A stretch of 64,000 nt of DNA from Microbacterium rhizosphaerae (GTDB taxonomy: Bacteria; Actinomycetota; Actinomycetes; Actinomycetales; Microbacteriaceae). A model generated the notes under the pieces. The model did not search any database. It was not told the origin of the DNA and was given only the letters and a program-made list of their open reading frames with translations. The stretch's first letter is position 1. Each line of letters starts with the position of its first letter. The stretch is from assembly GCF_034120055.1 (NCBI RefSeq), contig NZ_CP139368.1, positions 3,906,001-3,970,000 of the forward strand, read 5' to 3'. This document shows, in pieces, positions 8,667 through 17,149 of this stretch. A program made the translations under genes and the position numbers.

Positions 8667-9620
8667 TCAGGCCTCCTTCTGCGAGCGGTCGCGCGTCGCG
8701 TACTGCTGTCCGACGGAGAAGATCAGGATGAGCAGGCTCAGCACGAGGGCCAGAGCGGCGCCGAACCCGAACTGCTGGTAGGTGAATGCCGTGTTGTAGA
8801 CCTCGAGCGCCAGCGTCTGGGTGGCACCGGCGGGACCGCCGTTGGTGAGTGCGACCACCTGGTCGAACACGCGCAGGCCCTGGATCAGGGTGAGCGTCGT
8901 CGCGATCGCCACCGAGGGCTGGATCATCGGCAGCACCACGTACCGGAAGCGGCGGAAGGCGCCGGCGCCGTCGATGGCCGCGGCCTCCTCCATCTCCACC
9001 GGGACCGTGGCGAGGCCGGCGAGGTAGGTGACCATGATGAAGCCGATGTTCTGCCACACCAGAACGACCAGGACGCACCAGATCGCGAGCGTGGGGCTGG
9101 CCAGCCAGTTCTGCCTCGGAATCCCCAGGGCTCCGACGAACTGGTTCAGCGGGCCGTTGTAGTCGAAGATGAACTTCCAGATGTACGAGACGGCGATGGG
9201 GCTCACGACCACCGGCATGAACACGAGGGTGCGCAGCACGTAGCGCGACTTCAGCCCGCGATTCAGGGCCAGTGCGAACAGCAGGCCCAGGATGTTCGTG
9301 AAGATGAGGAACCCGAACGCCAGGAACAGAGTGTTCCACAGCGAGCCGACGAGCTCCGGCGTCTGGAAGATCTTCACGAAGTTCTGCAGACCGACGAAGT
9401 CGAAGTCGCCGACGCCGGTCCAGTTCGTGAAGGCGAAGAAGCCTCCGGCGACCGTCGATGCGTAGATCACGATCAGCACGAGCACGAGGGCGGGCAGCGC
9501 CCACCACCACGAGCCGAGCCGCACGTGGTAGGACTTCGTCCGCGGACCCCGCGGCCGTCCCCGCCCGACCGACCGCGCGGTCGTGATCACTTCGGTCTCG
9601 GTCACCATCTGGGTCACCAT
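8667..9620 (-). CDS. CUT1 carbohydrate ABC transporter permease (MalF type)
   Basis: 317 aa. An N-terminal basic cytoplasmic stretch is followed by a membrane span and the binding-protein-dependent transport domain with EAA loop EMEEAAAIDGAGAFRRFRYV. An in-frame ATG four codons later (9608) is an alternative start. It pairs with the MalG-type gene just downstream and is separated from the binding-protein gene by 64 bases holding a strong hairpin. Confidence 0.9.
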   Translation of the reverse strand: MVTQMVTETEVITTARSVGRGRPRGPRTKSYHVRLGSWWWALPALVLVLIVIYASTVAGGFFAFTNWTGVGDFDFVGLQNFVKIFQTPELVGSLWNTLFLAFGFLIFTNILGLLFALALNRGLKSRYVLRTLVFMPVVVSPIAVSYIWKFIFDYNGPLNQFVGALGIPRQNWLASPTLAIWCVLVVLVWQNIGFIMVTYLAGLATVPVEMEEAAAIDGAGAFRRFRYVVLPMIQPSVAIATTLTLIQGLRVFDQVVALTNGGPAGATQTLALEVYNTAFTYQQFGFGAALALVLSLLILIFSVGQQYATRDRSQKEA

Positions 9621-9644
9621 CGCGTCATTCCCCTCATCCGAGCC

Positions 9645-9671
9645 GGTGGCCGGCCCTCAGGGCCGGCCACC
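9645..9671. terminator. perfect 12-bp hairpin between binding-protein and permease genes
   Basis: GGTGGCCGGCCC and its exact complement flank a 3-base loop. There is no U tract after it on the minus strand, so it is more likely a partial terminator or mRNA-stabilising stem that keeps binding-protein expression above permease expression, a common arrangement in such operons. Confidence 0.6.
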
Positions 9672-9684
9672 GAGCGCATCCGGA

Positions 9685-10974
9685 TCAACCCCAGTCGGCA
9701 TCCATCTGCTTGAGCACCTGGTCGACCGTCATCTGACCGGTCAGGATGCCCTGTACGCCGCTCCCCAGGTCGGCGTACACCTTCGCGTTCGACCACGCCG
9801 TGGCCGGGTATCCCCGAACGTCGTTCGCCGTGATCATGTCCTTGAGGCCTTCGTATTGGGGCAGCAGTGCCGTGGAGCTGCTGACGTTCACCGGGATGGT
9901 GCCCACCAGCGTGGAGTACGCCTGCTGGCCCTCGCCCGACAGGATGTACTTCAGGAAGTCCGTCGACAGCTTGGGGCTCTTTGTCTTGGCGCTCGCCGCA
10001 ACGCTCTGATCCGCACTCAGCGACAGGTACGTCTTGGTGCCCGCGGGCGCGGGAATGGGCTGGATGACGAGCTTCACGTGGCCGCCCGCGGCATCCATGA
10101 TCTCCTTCGCCGCCGCGCTCGGCGCGAAGAAGCCGAGGATCTTGCCCTGCGAGGCGCCGTTCGTCAGAGCGTCGAAGCCGGCGCCCTGCGCTCCGTCCTG
10201 GAAGCACTTGGCGTCGAACATCGCCTTGATCGACTCGAGCGCCGTGTGCCAGCCCTTCGTCCCGTCGAAGGTGACCTTGCCTGCGGCGCGCTTCTGGTTC
10301 CAGTCCTTGTCGGGGCCGTAGACCGTCGAGGTCGCGATGCCGAGCGCCAGGAAGCCCGTGTTGGGCGGCGCGGCTCCGGCCAGGCCGTAGATCGACTTGC
10401 CCTGCGCGCGCGCCGCGCCGCACTGCGCGATGAGGTCGTCGAGGCTCGTCGAGGGGGTCACGTTCACGCCGATGGACTTCGCCAGCTCGTCGTTCCAGAT
10501 CACGCCGTTGGCCTGGGTGCCGAGCGGCACGCCGTACGCCTTGCCGTTGTAGACCCAGAGGTCCTTCTGCGACGCGGGCAGGTTCCGCTGGATATCGTCG
10601 CTGAGCGGCAGCAGCAGCCCGGCCTTCGCCCAGGGGATGATCGAGTTCGCCTGGCCGATGCCACCCTCGGCATTGAAGGTGTCGGGGGCGTTACCGCCCT
10701 GCACCCGGGTGGCGAGGGCGCTCGCGTAGCTCTCGCCCGGGAGGTTCACCGTGTTGACGGTGACGCCTTTGTGCGCCTTCTCGTAGTTGGTGGCGATGCT
10801 CGTGTACGCCGCCTTGTCCTGCGGGTTGCTGGCACCGAAGGCGTACGAGATGGTCTGCGGTTCGGGTCCGCTGGCCGTGTTGCTTCCGGAGCAGCCGGCG
10901 AGGATGAGGGCCCCGACGGCGAGCGGGGCGGCGAACAGGCCGATCCGCATCCGCGAACGGAGATGCTGTGTCAT
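9685..10974 (-). CDS. CUT1 extracellular solute-binding lipoprotein, copy 1
   Basis: 429 aa. Lipoprotein signal: basic start, hydrophobic stretch, lipobox LILAGC. The rest is a family-1 extracellular sugar-binding protein with the RVQGGNAPDTF segment and a typical C-terminus. It heads the leftward operon with two permeases and glycosidases. It is a close paralogue of the protein at 12229-13518: most positions are identical from the MTQH start to the MDADWG end, and even the bases before the start match (CAGAAAGGCTGGACATG). Ligand probably an oligo- or aryl glycoside. Confidence 0.92.
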   Translation of the reverse strand: MTQHLRSRMRIGLFAAPLAVGALILAGCSGSNTASGPEPQTISYAFGASNPQDKAAYTSIATNYEKAHKGVTVNTVNLPGESYASALATRVQGGNAPDTFNAEGGIGQANSIIPWAKAGLLLPLSDDIQRNLPASQKDLWVYNGKAYGVPLGTQANGVIWNDELAKSIGVNVTPSTSLDDLIAQCGAARAQGKSIYGLAGAAPPNTGFLALGIATSTVYGPDKDWNQKRAAGKVTFDGTKGWHTALESIKAMFDAKCFQDGAQGAGFDALTNGASQGKILGFFAPSAAAKEIMDAAGGHVKLVIQPIPAPAGTKTYLSLSADQSVAASAKTKSPKLSTDFLKYILSGEGQQAYSTLVGTIPVNVSSSTALLPQYEGLKDMITANDVRGYPATAWSNAKVYADLGSGVQGILTGQMTVDQVLKQMDADWG

Positions 10975-10999
10975 GTCCAGCCTTTCTGACTTCGTTGTC

Positions 11000-11020
11000 G
11001 ACACTCGCTCGTCGAGTGTC
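11000..11020. promoter_or_regulatory. inverted repeat in the 5' region of binding-protein gene 1
   Basis: GACACTCG and CGAGTGTC, 8-bp perfect arms, five bases apart, 26 bases upstream of the ATG. Either an operator or a leader hairpin; not present at the same place in the paralogous gene. Confidence 0.4.
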
Positions 11021-11055
11021 CGGTGCTGTTTCTCCAGTATCGCCGGGATGCGCCT

Positions 11056-11070
11056 AAAACACACATAAGT
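11056..11070 (-). promoter_or_regulatory. conserved 15-base element upstream of binding-protein gene 1
   Basis: ACTTATGTGTGTTTT (minus strand) is repeated exactly at 13600-13614 upstream of the second binding-protein gene. A second TTATGT lies 22 bases further upstream (about 11084-11089), two helical turns away, in the divergent region shared with the LysR gene. A shared regulator site, plausibly for that LysR protein, or a conserved promoter part. Confidence 0.5.
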
Positions 11071-11230
11071 GGTTTGGATATCAGACATAACCCGGCGCCC
11101 GTGCGGCACAGTCGGGACATGCGGAGTTCTGCGGGTGCGCCGATCGGGGGCGACGATGGGCCCGGTGTGCCGCATCAGCGCGGCTGATACAGTTGCCACA
11201 CCAGCGCCTCACCCGAAGGATCACGCAGAA

Positions 11231-12166
11231 GTGGCCGATCATCTCCTGCTGTCCCGGCTCGATCTGAATCTGCTCGTGTCGCTCGACGCCCTGCTCACCG
11301 AGCGCAGCGTCACGCGGGCCGCCGAGCGCCTGCACCTCAGCCAGCCGGCCCTCAGCGCCTCCCTCGCGCGGCTGCGGACGCACTTCGGCGACCCGATCCT
11401 CGCCCGCCGCGGCAACACGTACGAGCTCACCCCGCTCGCCCTCCGGCTCGCCGACCACACGACGACGGCGCTCGAGGCGGCGCGCCGCGTGTTCGAGAGC
11501 CAGGCGACGTGGGATCCGGCGGAGTCGGTGCGCGAGTTCTCGATCTACGGCTCCGACTACGGCTTCACGACCGTGGGCCGCGTCGTCTCCGAGCTCGCGG
11601 CGCAGCGCGCACCGGGGGTGCACTTCCGGTTCATGCTGCACAACCCGGCGGTGGTCGAGGATGCCGCGAACCGCCTGCGCTCCGTGGACGGGATGGTGAT
11701 CCCGCACGGCTTCCTCACCGATCTGCCGTACGTGGACGTGTGGCGGGATGAATGGGTGGCGATCGTCGCGGCCTCCAACGACACCGTCGGCGAGCGGCTG
11801 ACGCAGGACGACATGCTGCGCCTGCCGTGGGTCATGAACTACCAGAGCCGGTCGGCCTTCACCTCCGCCGAGCGGCAGGTGCAGCAGCTCGGCATCGAGC
11901 CCAAGGTCGAGGTGGTGGTCGAGAGCTTCCTCGCCATCCCGCACTTCATCGCGGGCACCTCCCGTGTGGCGATCATCCACTCGGCGCTCGTCCCGCTGGC
12001 GTTGCGCGCGGCCGCCGTGCGGGTGGTCGGCCTGCCGTTCTCCCCGACTCCGATCGTCAACGCGCTGTGGTGGCATCCGGTGCACAGTCACGATCCCGAG
12101 CACACGTGGATGCGGTCGCTGTTCGAAGAGGCCGGACGCATCGTCGAGGCCGGCGAGCACGCCTGA
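11231..12166 (+). CDS. LysR-family transcriptional regulator
   Basis: 311 aa from the GTG at 11231, which has a GAAGGA element before it and puts the helix-turn-helix at the N-terminus (LTERSVTRAAERLHLSQPALSASLARLR). The remainder is the periplasmic-binding-like effector domain; the SLDALLTERSVTRAA start is of the NodD-like subgroup. It lies divergent from binding protein 1 and convergent with binding protein 2, so it probably controls both and the glycosidase operon in response to an aromatic or sugar effector. Confidence 0.88.
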   Translation: MADHLLLSRLDLNLLVSLDALLTERSVTRAAERLHLSQPALSASLARLRTHFGDPILARRGNTYELTPLALRLADHTTTALEAARRVFESQATWDPAESVREFSIYGSDYGFTTVGRVVSELAAQRAPGVHFRFMLHNPAVVEDAANRLRSVDGMVIPHGFLTDLPYVDVWRDEWVAIVAASNDTVGERLTQDDMLRLPWVMNYQSRSAFTSAERQVQQLGIEPKVEVVVESFLAIPHFIAGTSRVAIIHSALVPLALRAAAVRVVGLPFSPTPIVNALWWHPVHSHDPEHTWMRSLFEEAGRIVEAGEHA

Positions 12167-12174
12167 ACCACGGA

Positions 12175-12209
12175 CAGGGAGCCGGGCGCCCTCCGCGCCC
12201 CGCTCCCTG
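12175..12209. terminator. bidirectional hairpin between LysR and binding-protein gene 2
   Basis: Arms 12175-12189 and 12195-12209 pair in 14 of 15 positions around a 5-base loop, in the 62-base gap between two convergent genes. No clear T tract, as is usual in high-GC actinobacteria. Confidence 0.7.
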
Positions 12210-12228
12210 ATTCACCGATGGATGCGGG

Positions 12229-13518
12229 TCACCCCCAGTCGGCGTCCATCTGCTGGAGCACCTGCTTGACGGTCATCTGACCGGTGAGGATGCCCTGCAC
12301 GCCGCTGCCGAGATCGGCGTAGACCTTCGCGTTCGTCCAGTCCGTCGAGGGAAGCCCGCGGACGGTGTTCGAGGTGATGAGTCCCTTCACCGGGTCGAAC
12401 TGCGGCAGCAGTGCGGTCGATGCCGTCGCCGTGACCGGGATGGTGCCGACGGCCTGGGAGTACTGCTCCTGACCGGCCGGCGAGACGATGAACTTCAGGA
12501 AGTCCGCGGCGAGCTTCGGGCTCTTCGTCTTCGCGCTCGCGGAGACCGACTGGTCGGCGCTTACCGAGAGGTACGTCTTCGTTCCGCTCGGGGCCGCGAT
12601 CGGCAGGATGACGAGCTTCACGTGGCCGCCCGCGGCATCCATGATCTCCTTCGCCGCGTTGCTCGGCGCGAAGAAGCCGAGGATCTTGCCCTGCGAGGCG
12701 CCGTTGGTCAGGGCGTCGAAGCCGGCGCCCTGGGCGCCGTCCTGGAAGCAGCCCGCGTCGTACATCTTCTTCAGGTTGGTCAGGGCCTCGTTCCAGCCCT
12801 TGGTGCCTGCGAAGGTGACCTTGCCTGCCGCGCGCTTCTCGTTCCAGTGCTGATCGGGTCCGTAGACGGTCGAGGTGGCGAGGCCGAGCGCGAGGAACGC
12901 GTTGTTCGGGACGGTGGATCCGGCCAGACCGTAGACCGTCTTGCCCTTCGAGCGGGCGACCGCGCACTGCGCGATGATGTCGTCGAGGCTGGTGGATGCG
13001 TCGATGTTGACGCCGATGGACTTCGCCAGCTCGTCGTTGTAGATCACGCCGTTCGCGTTCGAGCCGAGCGGCACGCCATACGCCTTGCCGTTGTAGGTCC
13101 ACAGCTCCTTCTGCGACGAAGGCAGCGCCGAGGTGACCGCCGAGTCGGTCAGCGGCAACAGCAGGCCGGCCTTCGCGAACGGGATGATCGAGTACGACTG
13201 ACCCGTTCCGCCCTCGGACTGGAACGTGTCGGGCGCGTTGCCGCCCTGCACGCGGGTGGCGACCGCGGTCTGGTAGCTCTCGGCGGGCAGGTTCTGCGGC
13301 GTGACGGTGACGCCCTTGTGAGCCTTCTCGTAAGCCTGGGCGAGACCCGAGTACGCCGCCTTGTCGGCGTCGTTGGTCGCGCCGAAGGCGAACGTGATCG
13401 TCTGCGGTTCCTTGGCGCTCGCTCCGCTGCCGGTCGAGCACCCCGCGAGGACGAGGGCTCCCGCGGCGAGCGGGGCCGCGAACAGGGCGATCCGCTTCCA
13501 CGAACGGTGCTGTGTCAT
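12229..13518 (-). CDS. CUT1 extracellular solute-binding lipoprotein, copy 2 (orphan)
   Basis: 429 aa with lipobox LVLAGC and the same architecture and length as copy 1, and near-identical start and end regions, so it arose by local duplication. No permease follows it; it probably feeds the same permease pair with a different ligand range. The ATG at 13518 has the same upstream bases as copy 1, and the 15-base upstream element is also conserved. Confidence 0.9.
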   Translation of the reverse strand: MTQHRSWKRIALFAAPLAAGALVLAGCSTGSGASAKEPQTITFAFGATNDADKAAYSGLAQAYEKAHKGVTVTPQNLPAESYQTAVATRVQGGNAPDTFQSEGGTGQSYSIIPFAKAGLLLPLTDSAVTSALPSSQKELWTYNGKAYGVPLGSNANGVIYNDELAKSIGVNIDASTSLDDIIAQCAVARSKGKTVYGLAGSTVPNNAFLALGLATSTVYGPDQHWNEKRAAGKVTFAGTKGWNEALTNLKKMYDAGCFQDGAQGAGFDALTNGASQGKILGFFAPSNAAKEIMDAAGGHVKLVILPIAAPSGTKTYLSVSADQSVSASAKTKSPKLAADFLKFIVSPAGQEQYSQAVGTIPVTATASTALLPQFDPVKGLITSNTVRGLPSTDWTNAKVYADLGSGVQGILTGQMTVKQVLQQMDADWG

Positions 13519-13621
13519 GTCCAGCCTTTCTGACGTCGTCGTCGGCACGGTCATTCGGGTCGATCCGTGCATTTGGTCAAGAGAAACACAGATCCGCTGA
13601 AAACACACATAAGTCTTCGCG
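13519..13621. other. short intergenic region before the monooxygenase remnant
   Basis: Holds the binding-protein-2 promoter region and the conserved 15-base element; no coding potential seen apart from the remnant that follows. Confidence 0.5.
13600..13614 (-). promoter_or_regulatory. conserved 15-base element upstream of binding-protein gene 2
   Basis: Exact copy of the element at 11056-11070 on the same strand relative to its gene. A TTGACC hexamer (minus strand) about 20 bases downstream could be the -35 box, which would place the element just upstream of the promoter as an activator site. Confidence 0.5.
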
Positions 13622-14035
13622 ATGCTGATCATCAGCGACCTTGTGGGTCGCCGGAACTGTGGCGTCGACACGCACGACCTCGGCGCTCCGTGCCACTCGA
13701 CGTTCCGCAACGCGGCGGGTCACGTGCGAGCAGATGTCCGGATCCCGGACGACGTCGTCGAGCGCTACGGGGGCGGATTCATCGGGATGCTGCGACCCGA
13801 CCTGTACCGACGCATGCTGGCGGCCCTCCCGGAAGGCATGCTGCATGTCCACACGGAGGTCGCCGAGATCGCCGACCGGGGCGACCACGTCGAGCTGACG
13901 CTGAAGGGCGGGTCGACCGTCCGCACACCGCTGCTCGTCGGCGCGGATGGCATCGATTCGACGGTGCGGACGCACGTGTGGGGCGCCTCCCCGAAGAGAG
14001 AGCACCGCCTGCAGATCATCGGCGGCTACTGCCCG
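13622..14035 (+). pseudogene. remnant of an FAD-dependent aromatic monooxygenase
   Basis: About 138 codons, in frame with the TetR gene that follows. From about 13690 the peptide matches the middle of PHBH-type flavin monooxygenases: GGFIGMLRPDLYRRMLAALPEG, then a beta block, then LLVGADGIDSTVR, which is the conserved DG motif binding FAD. The N-terminal GxGxxG domain and the whole C-terminal half are missing, so it cannot be a working enzyme. The frame has been kept open into the regulator, which suggests a deletion that joined the two genes. Possibly an aglycone hydroxylase lost from the island. Confidence 0.65.
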
Positions 14036-14638
14036 ATGAGTGACGTCGCGCCGTCGGCGAGCAGCATCCGCGAACCCCAGCAGGCGCGCAGCCGGGCCAG
14101 CTGGCTCCGGGTGGTCGCGGCGGGGCGCGACCTGCTCGCCGAAGGCGGCTATGACGCCCTCACCATCAGCGAGGTCTGCCGCCGCGCCGGTGTGACGGCC
14201 CCGTCGATCTACGCGCGCGTGGACGGTCGGGCGGGGCTCTTGCGCGCCGTGTACGAAGACGTCATGCAGGATGTCGTGGCCTCGGAGGACGAGCTCTTCG
14301 GGTCTACCGAGCCGTCGGTTGCCGGAGCAGTGGGGGCCGCCGCGACCGTGTTCGACCGCCACTCCGCGCTGATGGGGGCGATCATCCGACAGGCCGTGGA
14401 GGACCCGTGGCTGCTCTCGCACGGTGCGATGACCTCCCGGCGACTGCGGTCGCGGATCGCGGGTGCGTTACATGCGCGGAGCGCCGAGGCTGCCGCATCC
14501 GCCGCTCGTGTCGTCTACGAGGCGTGCGTCTTCCGCACCATCTACGGACCGACGTTCTGGTCGGACGAGCCCGAGACGCTCGACGAGTTCTGCGCGCGTC
14601 TCACCCGCGTCGCCGAAGGAGTCCTCGGGGACGGGTGA
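14036..14638 (+). CDS. TetR-family transcriptional regulator
   Basis: 200 aa from the ATG at 14036. Helix-turn-helix near the N-terminus (ALTISEVCRRAGVTAPSIYARVDGRAGLLRAVY) followed by an all-helical effector domain. The upstream reading frame is continuous with the monooxygenase remnant, so a longer chimeric protein of 338 aa starting at 13622 is formally possible; the internal start restores normal TetR length. It ends one base from the stop of the convergent GH35-like gene and may repress the large leftward operon. Confidence 0.75.
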   Translation: MSDVAPSASSIREPQQARSRASWLRVVAAGRDLLAEGGYDALTISEVCRRAGVTAPSIYARVDGRAGLLRAVYEDVMQDVVASEDELFGSTEPSVAGAVGAAATVFDRHSALMGAIIRQAVEDPWLLSHGAMTSRRLRSRIAGALHARSAEAAASAARVVYEACVFRTIYGPTFWSDEPETLDEFCARLTRVAEGVLGDG

Positions 14639-14639
14639 C

Positions 14640-16256
14640 TCAGAGGCGGAGGACCCGGATGCGGACCACGCCGATCCCGTCCGTCGGCAGCACGACCAGC
14701 CGCTCGTCGCCGTTCAGGACGGCTCGCGGCATCCACTCCCCCGCCTCGAACCGACCGGCGACGACGGAATCGATCTCGACCGTGCCGTCGTCGTGGAAGA
14801 AGTCGATCGTGAGGCCCTCCCCGATCACGAGGAAGGCGTCACTGTCCTCGGCGACGACGAGTGCGAGCGGGCGCGTGTCGTGCGCTGAGGTGATCCTGGC
14901 GCCGTCCATCGTCTCGGCCGGCAGCTCGGGCGTCGCCGGCAGCTCGGCGACGCCGACGTCGAGCAGCATCCGCCCGAAGAGCGCGCGTGTGCCGCGGCCG
15001 ACGAGCCGGTAGCCGCCGAGGTCGACCTCGGCGTAGTCCGCAGCGGGCTCGAGGACGACGCCGGCGAGCCGGCCGTCGCGCTGGGCCGTCGTGACGAGCT
15101 CTTCGAGTTGGGTGAGCTGTTCGAGCAGCTGCGAGACCTGGCCGCCCGCGCGTGCGTCGTCGATGCCGAACGCCGACCAGCCGAGGGCTCCGCGGGCGAT
15201 CGACAGAACGGCGTCCCCGGCACGCAGCCGGCACTCCGGGACGAACAGCGGGCTTCCGTCGGCGACATATGCGTCCATGACACCGGCCGCATCGTCGATG
15301 TAGATGTCTGGCGACCGCGTGGCCAGGCTCGGCGCCGCGGCGCGCCAGACGTCGAGCACGCGGCTCGCCGGTCCGCCGCTCGGGTACCGACCGGCGCGGT
15401 CCTGGCCGGGCTGCGGACCGAGCCACGCGTTGACGTAGAAGGGAACGGGCCAGACGGCGGCGCCGCGCACTGCGAGCGCCTCGACGTAGGAGGCGAACGC
15501 CCACGCCATGAAGACCTCGTCGGCCTCCCAGCCGTCGCCGAGCAGTTCAGACCACGAACCCGATCGCGGCGCGCCGGCCTCGCGCCACAGTCCCGCGGCG
15601 ATCGACGCCGGCGCGGTGTCAAGGAAGGCGAGGAACGCCTCCGGGACGTCGGCGCCCCACGCCGCCGCGGCGAGCTCGCTGCGGTCGCGGCTGTCCGCCA
15701 GAAGTCCGATCTCGTTCTCGATCTGCACCATCGCGACGCGATCGCGCAACTCGTTCCCGGCGACGAAGGACATCAACGCCTCGAATGCGCGCGCATCCGC
15801 CTCGCGCAGCTCGGGCGAGAAGACGCTCAGCACGGGCGAGGGCGTCTGGCCCTCGTATGTGAACGCCGGCCTGATCTGACCGCTCGTGCGAGCGCGCGGA
15901 AACCGCTGCGTGTCAGCCCGGACCCAGCGCGGTGCGTAGGTCGAACCCGCGTTCTTGTACGCACCGAACCACAGCAGGACAAGGCGGAGGTCGTTCGCGT
16001 CGGCCTGGGTCAGCAGGGCCTCGACGAGCGAGAAGTCGAACTCGCCCTCGACCGGCTCGGTGAGGTCCCAGCAGACGGGCGCGACGACCGTGTTGCCGCC
16101 GAGCTCGCGCACGTGCCGGAGTCCTTCGGCGATCCCGCCGATGCTCGAGGAGGTCGAGTTGTGCAGCTGGCCGCCGAGCAGGAGGACGGGCCGGTCGTCG
16201 AACAGCAGCTGCGTGTCGGCGATGCGCCAGCGCGGGGTGGTCACGCGCGCATCCAT
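14640..16256 (-). CDS. GH35-like glycosidase (DUF5597-type beta-galactosidase family)
   Basis: 538 aa. TIM-barrel features of the GH35/GH42 clan: the LLWFGAYKNAGSTYAPRWV block, the acid/base Glu in MVQIENEIG, and the likely nucleophile Glu in LFVPECR, with a beta-sandwich C-terminus. No signal peptide, so cytoplasmic. Start at ATG 16256 has GAGG ten bases upstream; GTG 16244, giving a 4-nt overlap with the hydrolase stop, is an equally good alternative. Last gene of the leftward operon. Probably removes a galactosyl or glucosyl unit. Confidence 0.75.
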   Translation of the reverse strand: MDARVTTPRWRIADTQLLFDDRPVLLLGGQLHNSTSSSIGGIAEGLRHVRELGGNTVVAPVCWDLTEPVEGEFDFSLVEALLTQADANDLRLVLLWFGAYKNAGSTYAPRWVRADTQRFPRARTSGQIRPAFTYEGQTPSPVLSVFSPELREADARAFEALMSFVAGNELRDRVAMVQIENEIGLLADSRDRSELAAAAWGADVPEAFLAFLDTAPASIAAGLWREAGAPRSGSWSELLGDGWEADEVFMAWAFASYVEALAVRGAAVWPVPFYVNAWLGPQPGQDRAGRYPSGGPASRVLDVWRAAAPSLATRSPDIYIDDAAGVMDAYVADGSPLFVPECRLRAGDAVLSIARGALGWSAFGIDDARAGGQVSQLLEQLTQLEELVTTAQRDGRLAGVVLEPAADYAEVDLGGYRLVGRGTRALFGRMLLDVGVAELPATPELPAETMDGARITSAHDTRPLALVVAEDSDAFLVIGEGLTIDFFHDDGTVEIDSVVAGRFEAGEWMPRAVLNGDERLVVLPTDGIGVVRIRVLRL

Positions 16257-17149
16257 GCCGCGATCACCTCGATCGTGGGGAGCGCCGTCGGATCCGACGG
16301 CTCATTGATGTGCGCGTGGTCCGCACCTGGCTCGAGATGCAGAGTCACGTCAACGCCGCCCTCGTCGAGCAGCGCCGCGAAGGCCTCGCCGGACGGACGG
16401 AGGCCGTCGTGCTCGCAGACCACCACGATCGTGCGCGGGAAGCCCTCGCCCGACCCCAGCCCGGCGAACACGTGCGGATCGTACAGCGCCTCGGCGGAGC
16501 CCGCGTAGTTCAGCGACAGCTGGGCGTGCGGCGCGGCCGGATCCGGGATGGAACCCGGATGCGCGCCGTCGGGGTGCGCGACGGGATACACGAGCACCAG
16601 CCCGGCCGGGACGGTCCCGCCGCCGTCGCGCAGCCGCGCGGCCGCGCCCGAGGTCAGCGCGCCGCCCGCGCTCGCCCCGCCGAGGTAGAGCGCTTCGGGG
16701 CCGACGCCCAGGAGGTCAGCCGAGTGCGCGAGGCCGTACTCCCAGGCCGCGATGACGTCGTCCGAGGGCACCGGGTAGTGGACATCGCCGAGGCACTTCG
16801 AATAGTCGACGGCGAGCACCGGGATGCCGCGAGCCGCGAGCTCGAGCGCGACCCAGTTCGACTCGGGCATGTCGAGGTACCCGCCGATGAACGCTCCCCC
16901 GTGCACCCACACGAGTCCTCGACCGGAGGAGTCCGCGCTGTTATCGCGGTACGCGCGGGCGGGCTGCGCGCCATACGGGGTCTCGATCGTCAGGTCGTGC
17001 GTCTCGACGTTCGCCAGCCGTGGGAAGCGGCGTCGCAGCGACCCGGTGTCGATGTCGGTGCGCGGGTCGGCGGGCTCGCCGTTCTCACGCAGCCACCGCA
17101 GGGCCTCCGGAAACGGCAGTGAGCGGATGTCGAACTCGCTGTCGGTCAT
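16241..17149 (-). CDS. alpha/beta hydrolase, HSL/arylesterase type
   Basis: 302 aa. Oxyanion-hole HGGAF, nucleophile elbow GGASAGG, and a late Asp/His pair (CEHDGLRP, GADHAH) typical of the hormone-sensitive-lipase family. The ATG overlaps the SGNH-hydrolase stop by 4 nt. In this operon a likely job is removal of acyl (for instance acetyl, malonyl or hydroxycinnamoyl) groups from plant glycosides. Confidence 0.85.
   Translation of the reverse strand: MTDSEFDIRSLPFPEALRWLRENGEPADPRTDIDTGSLRRRFPRLANVETHDLTIETPYGAQPARAYRDNSADSSGRGLVWVHGGAFIGGYLDMPESNWVALELAARGIPVLAVDYSKCLGDVHYPVPSDDVIAAWEYGLAHSADLLGVGPEALYLGGASAGGALTSGAAARLRDGGGTVPAGLVLVYPVAHPDGAHPGSIPDPAAPHAQLSLNYAGSAEALYDPHVFAGLGSGEGFPRTIVVVCEHDGLRPSGEAFAALLDEGGVDVTLHLEPGADHAHINEPSDPTALPTIEVIAAWMRA

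Noticed and set aside
7014..9713. 899-codon plus-strand open frame across the permease genes
   Set aside because: Shadow of two permeases and a glycosidase; charged low-complexity protein without homology features.
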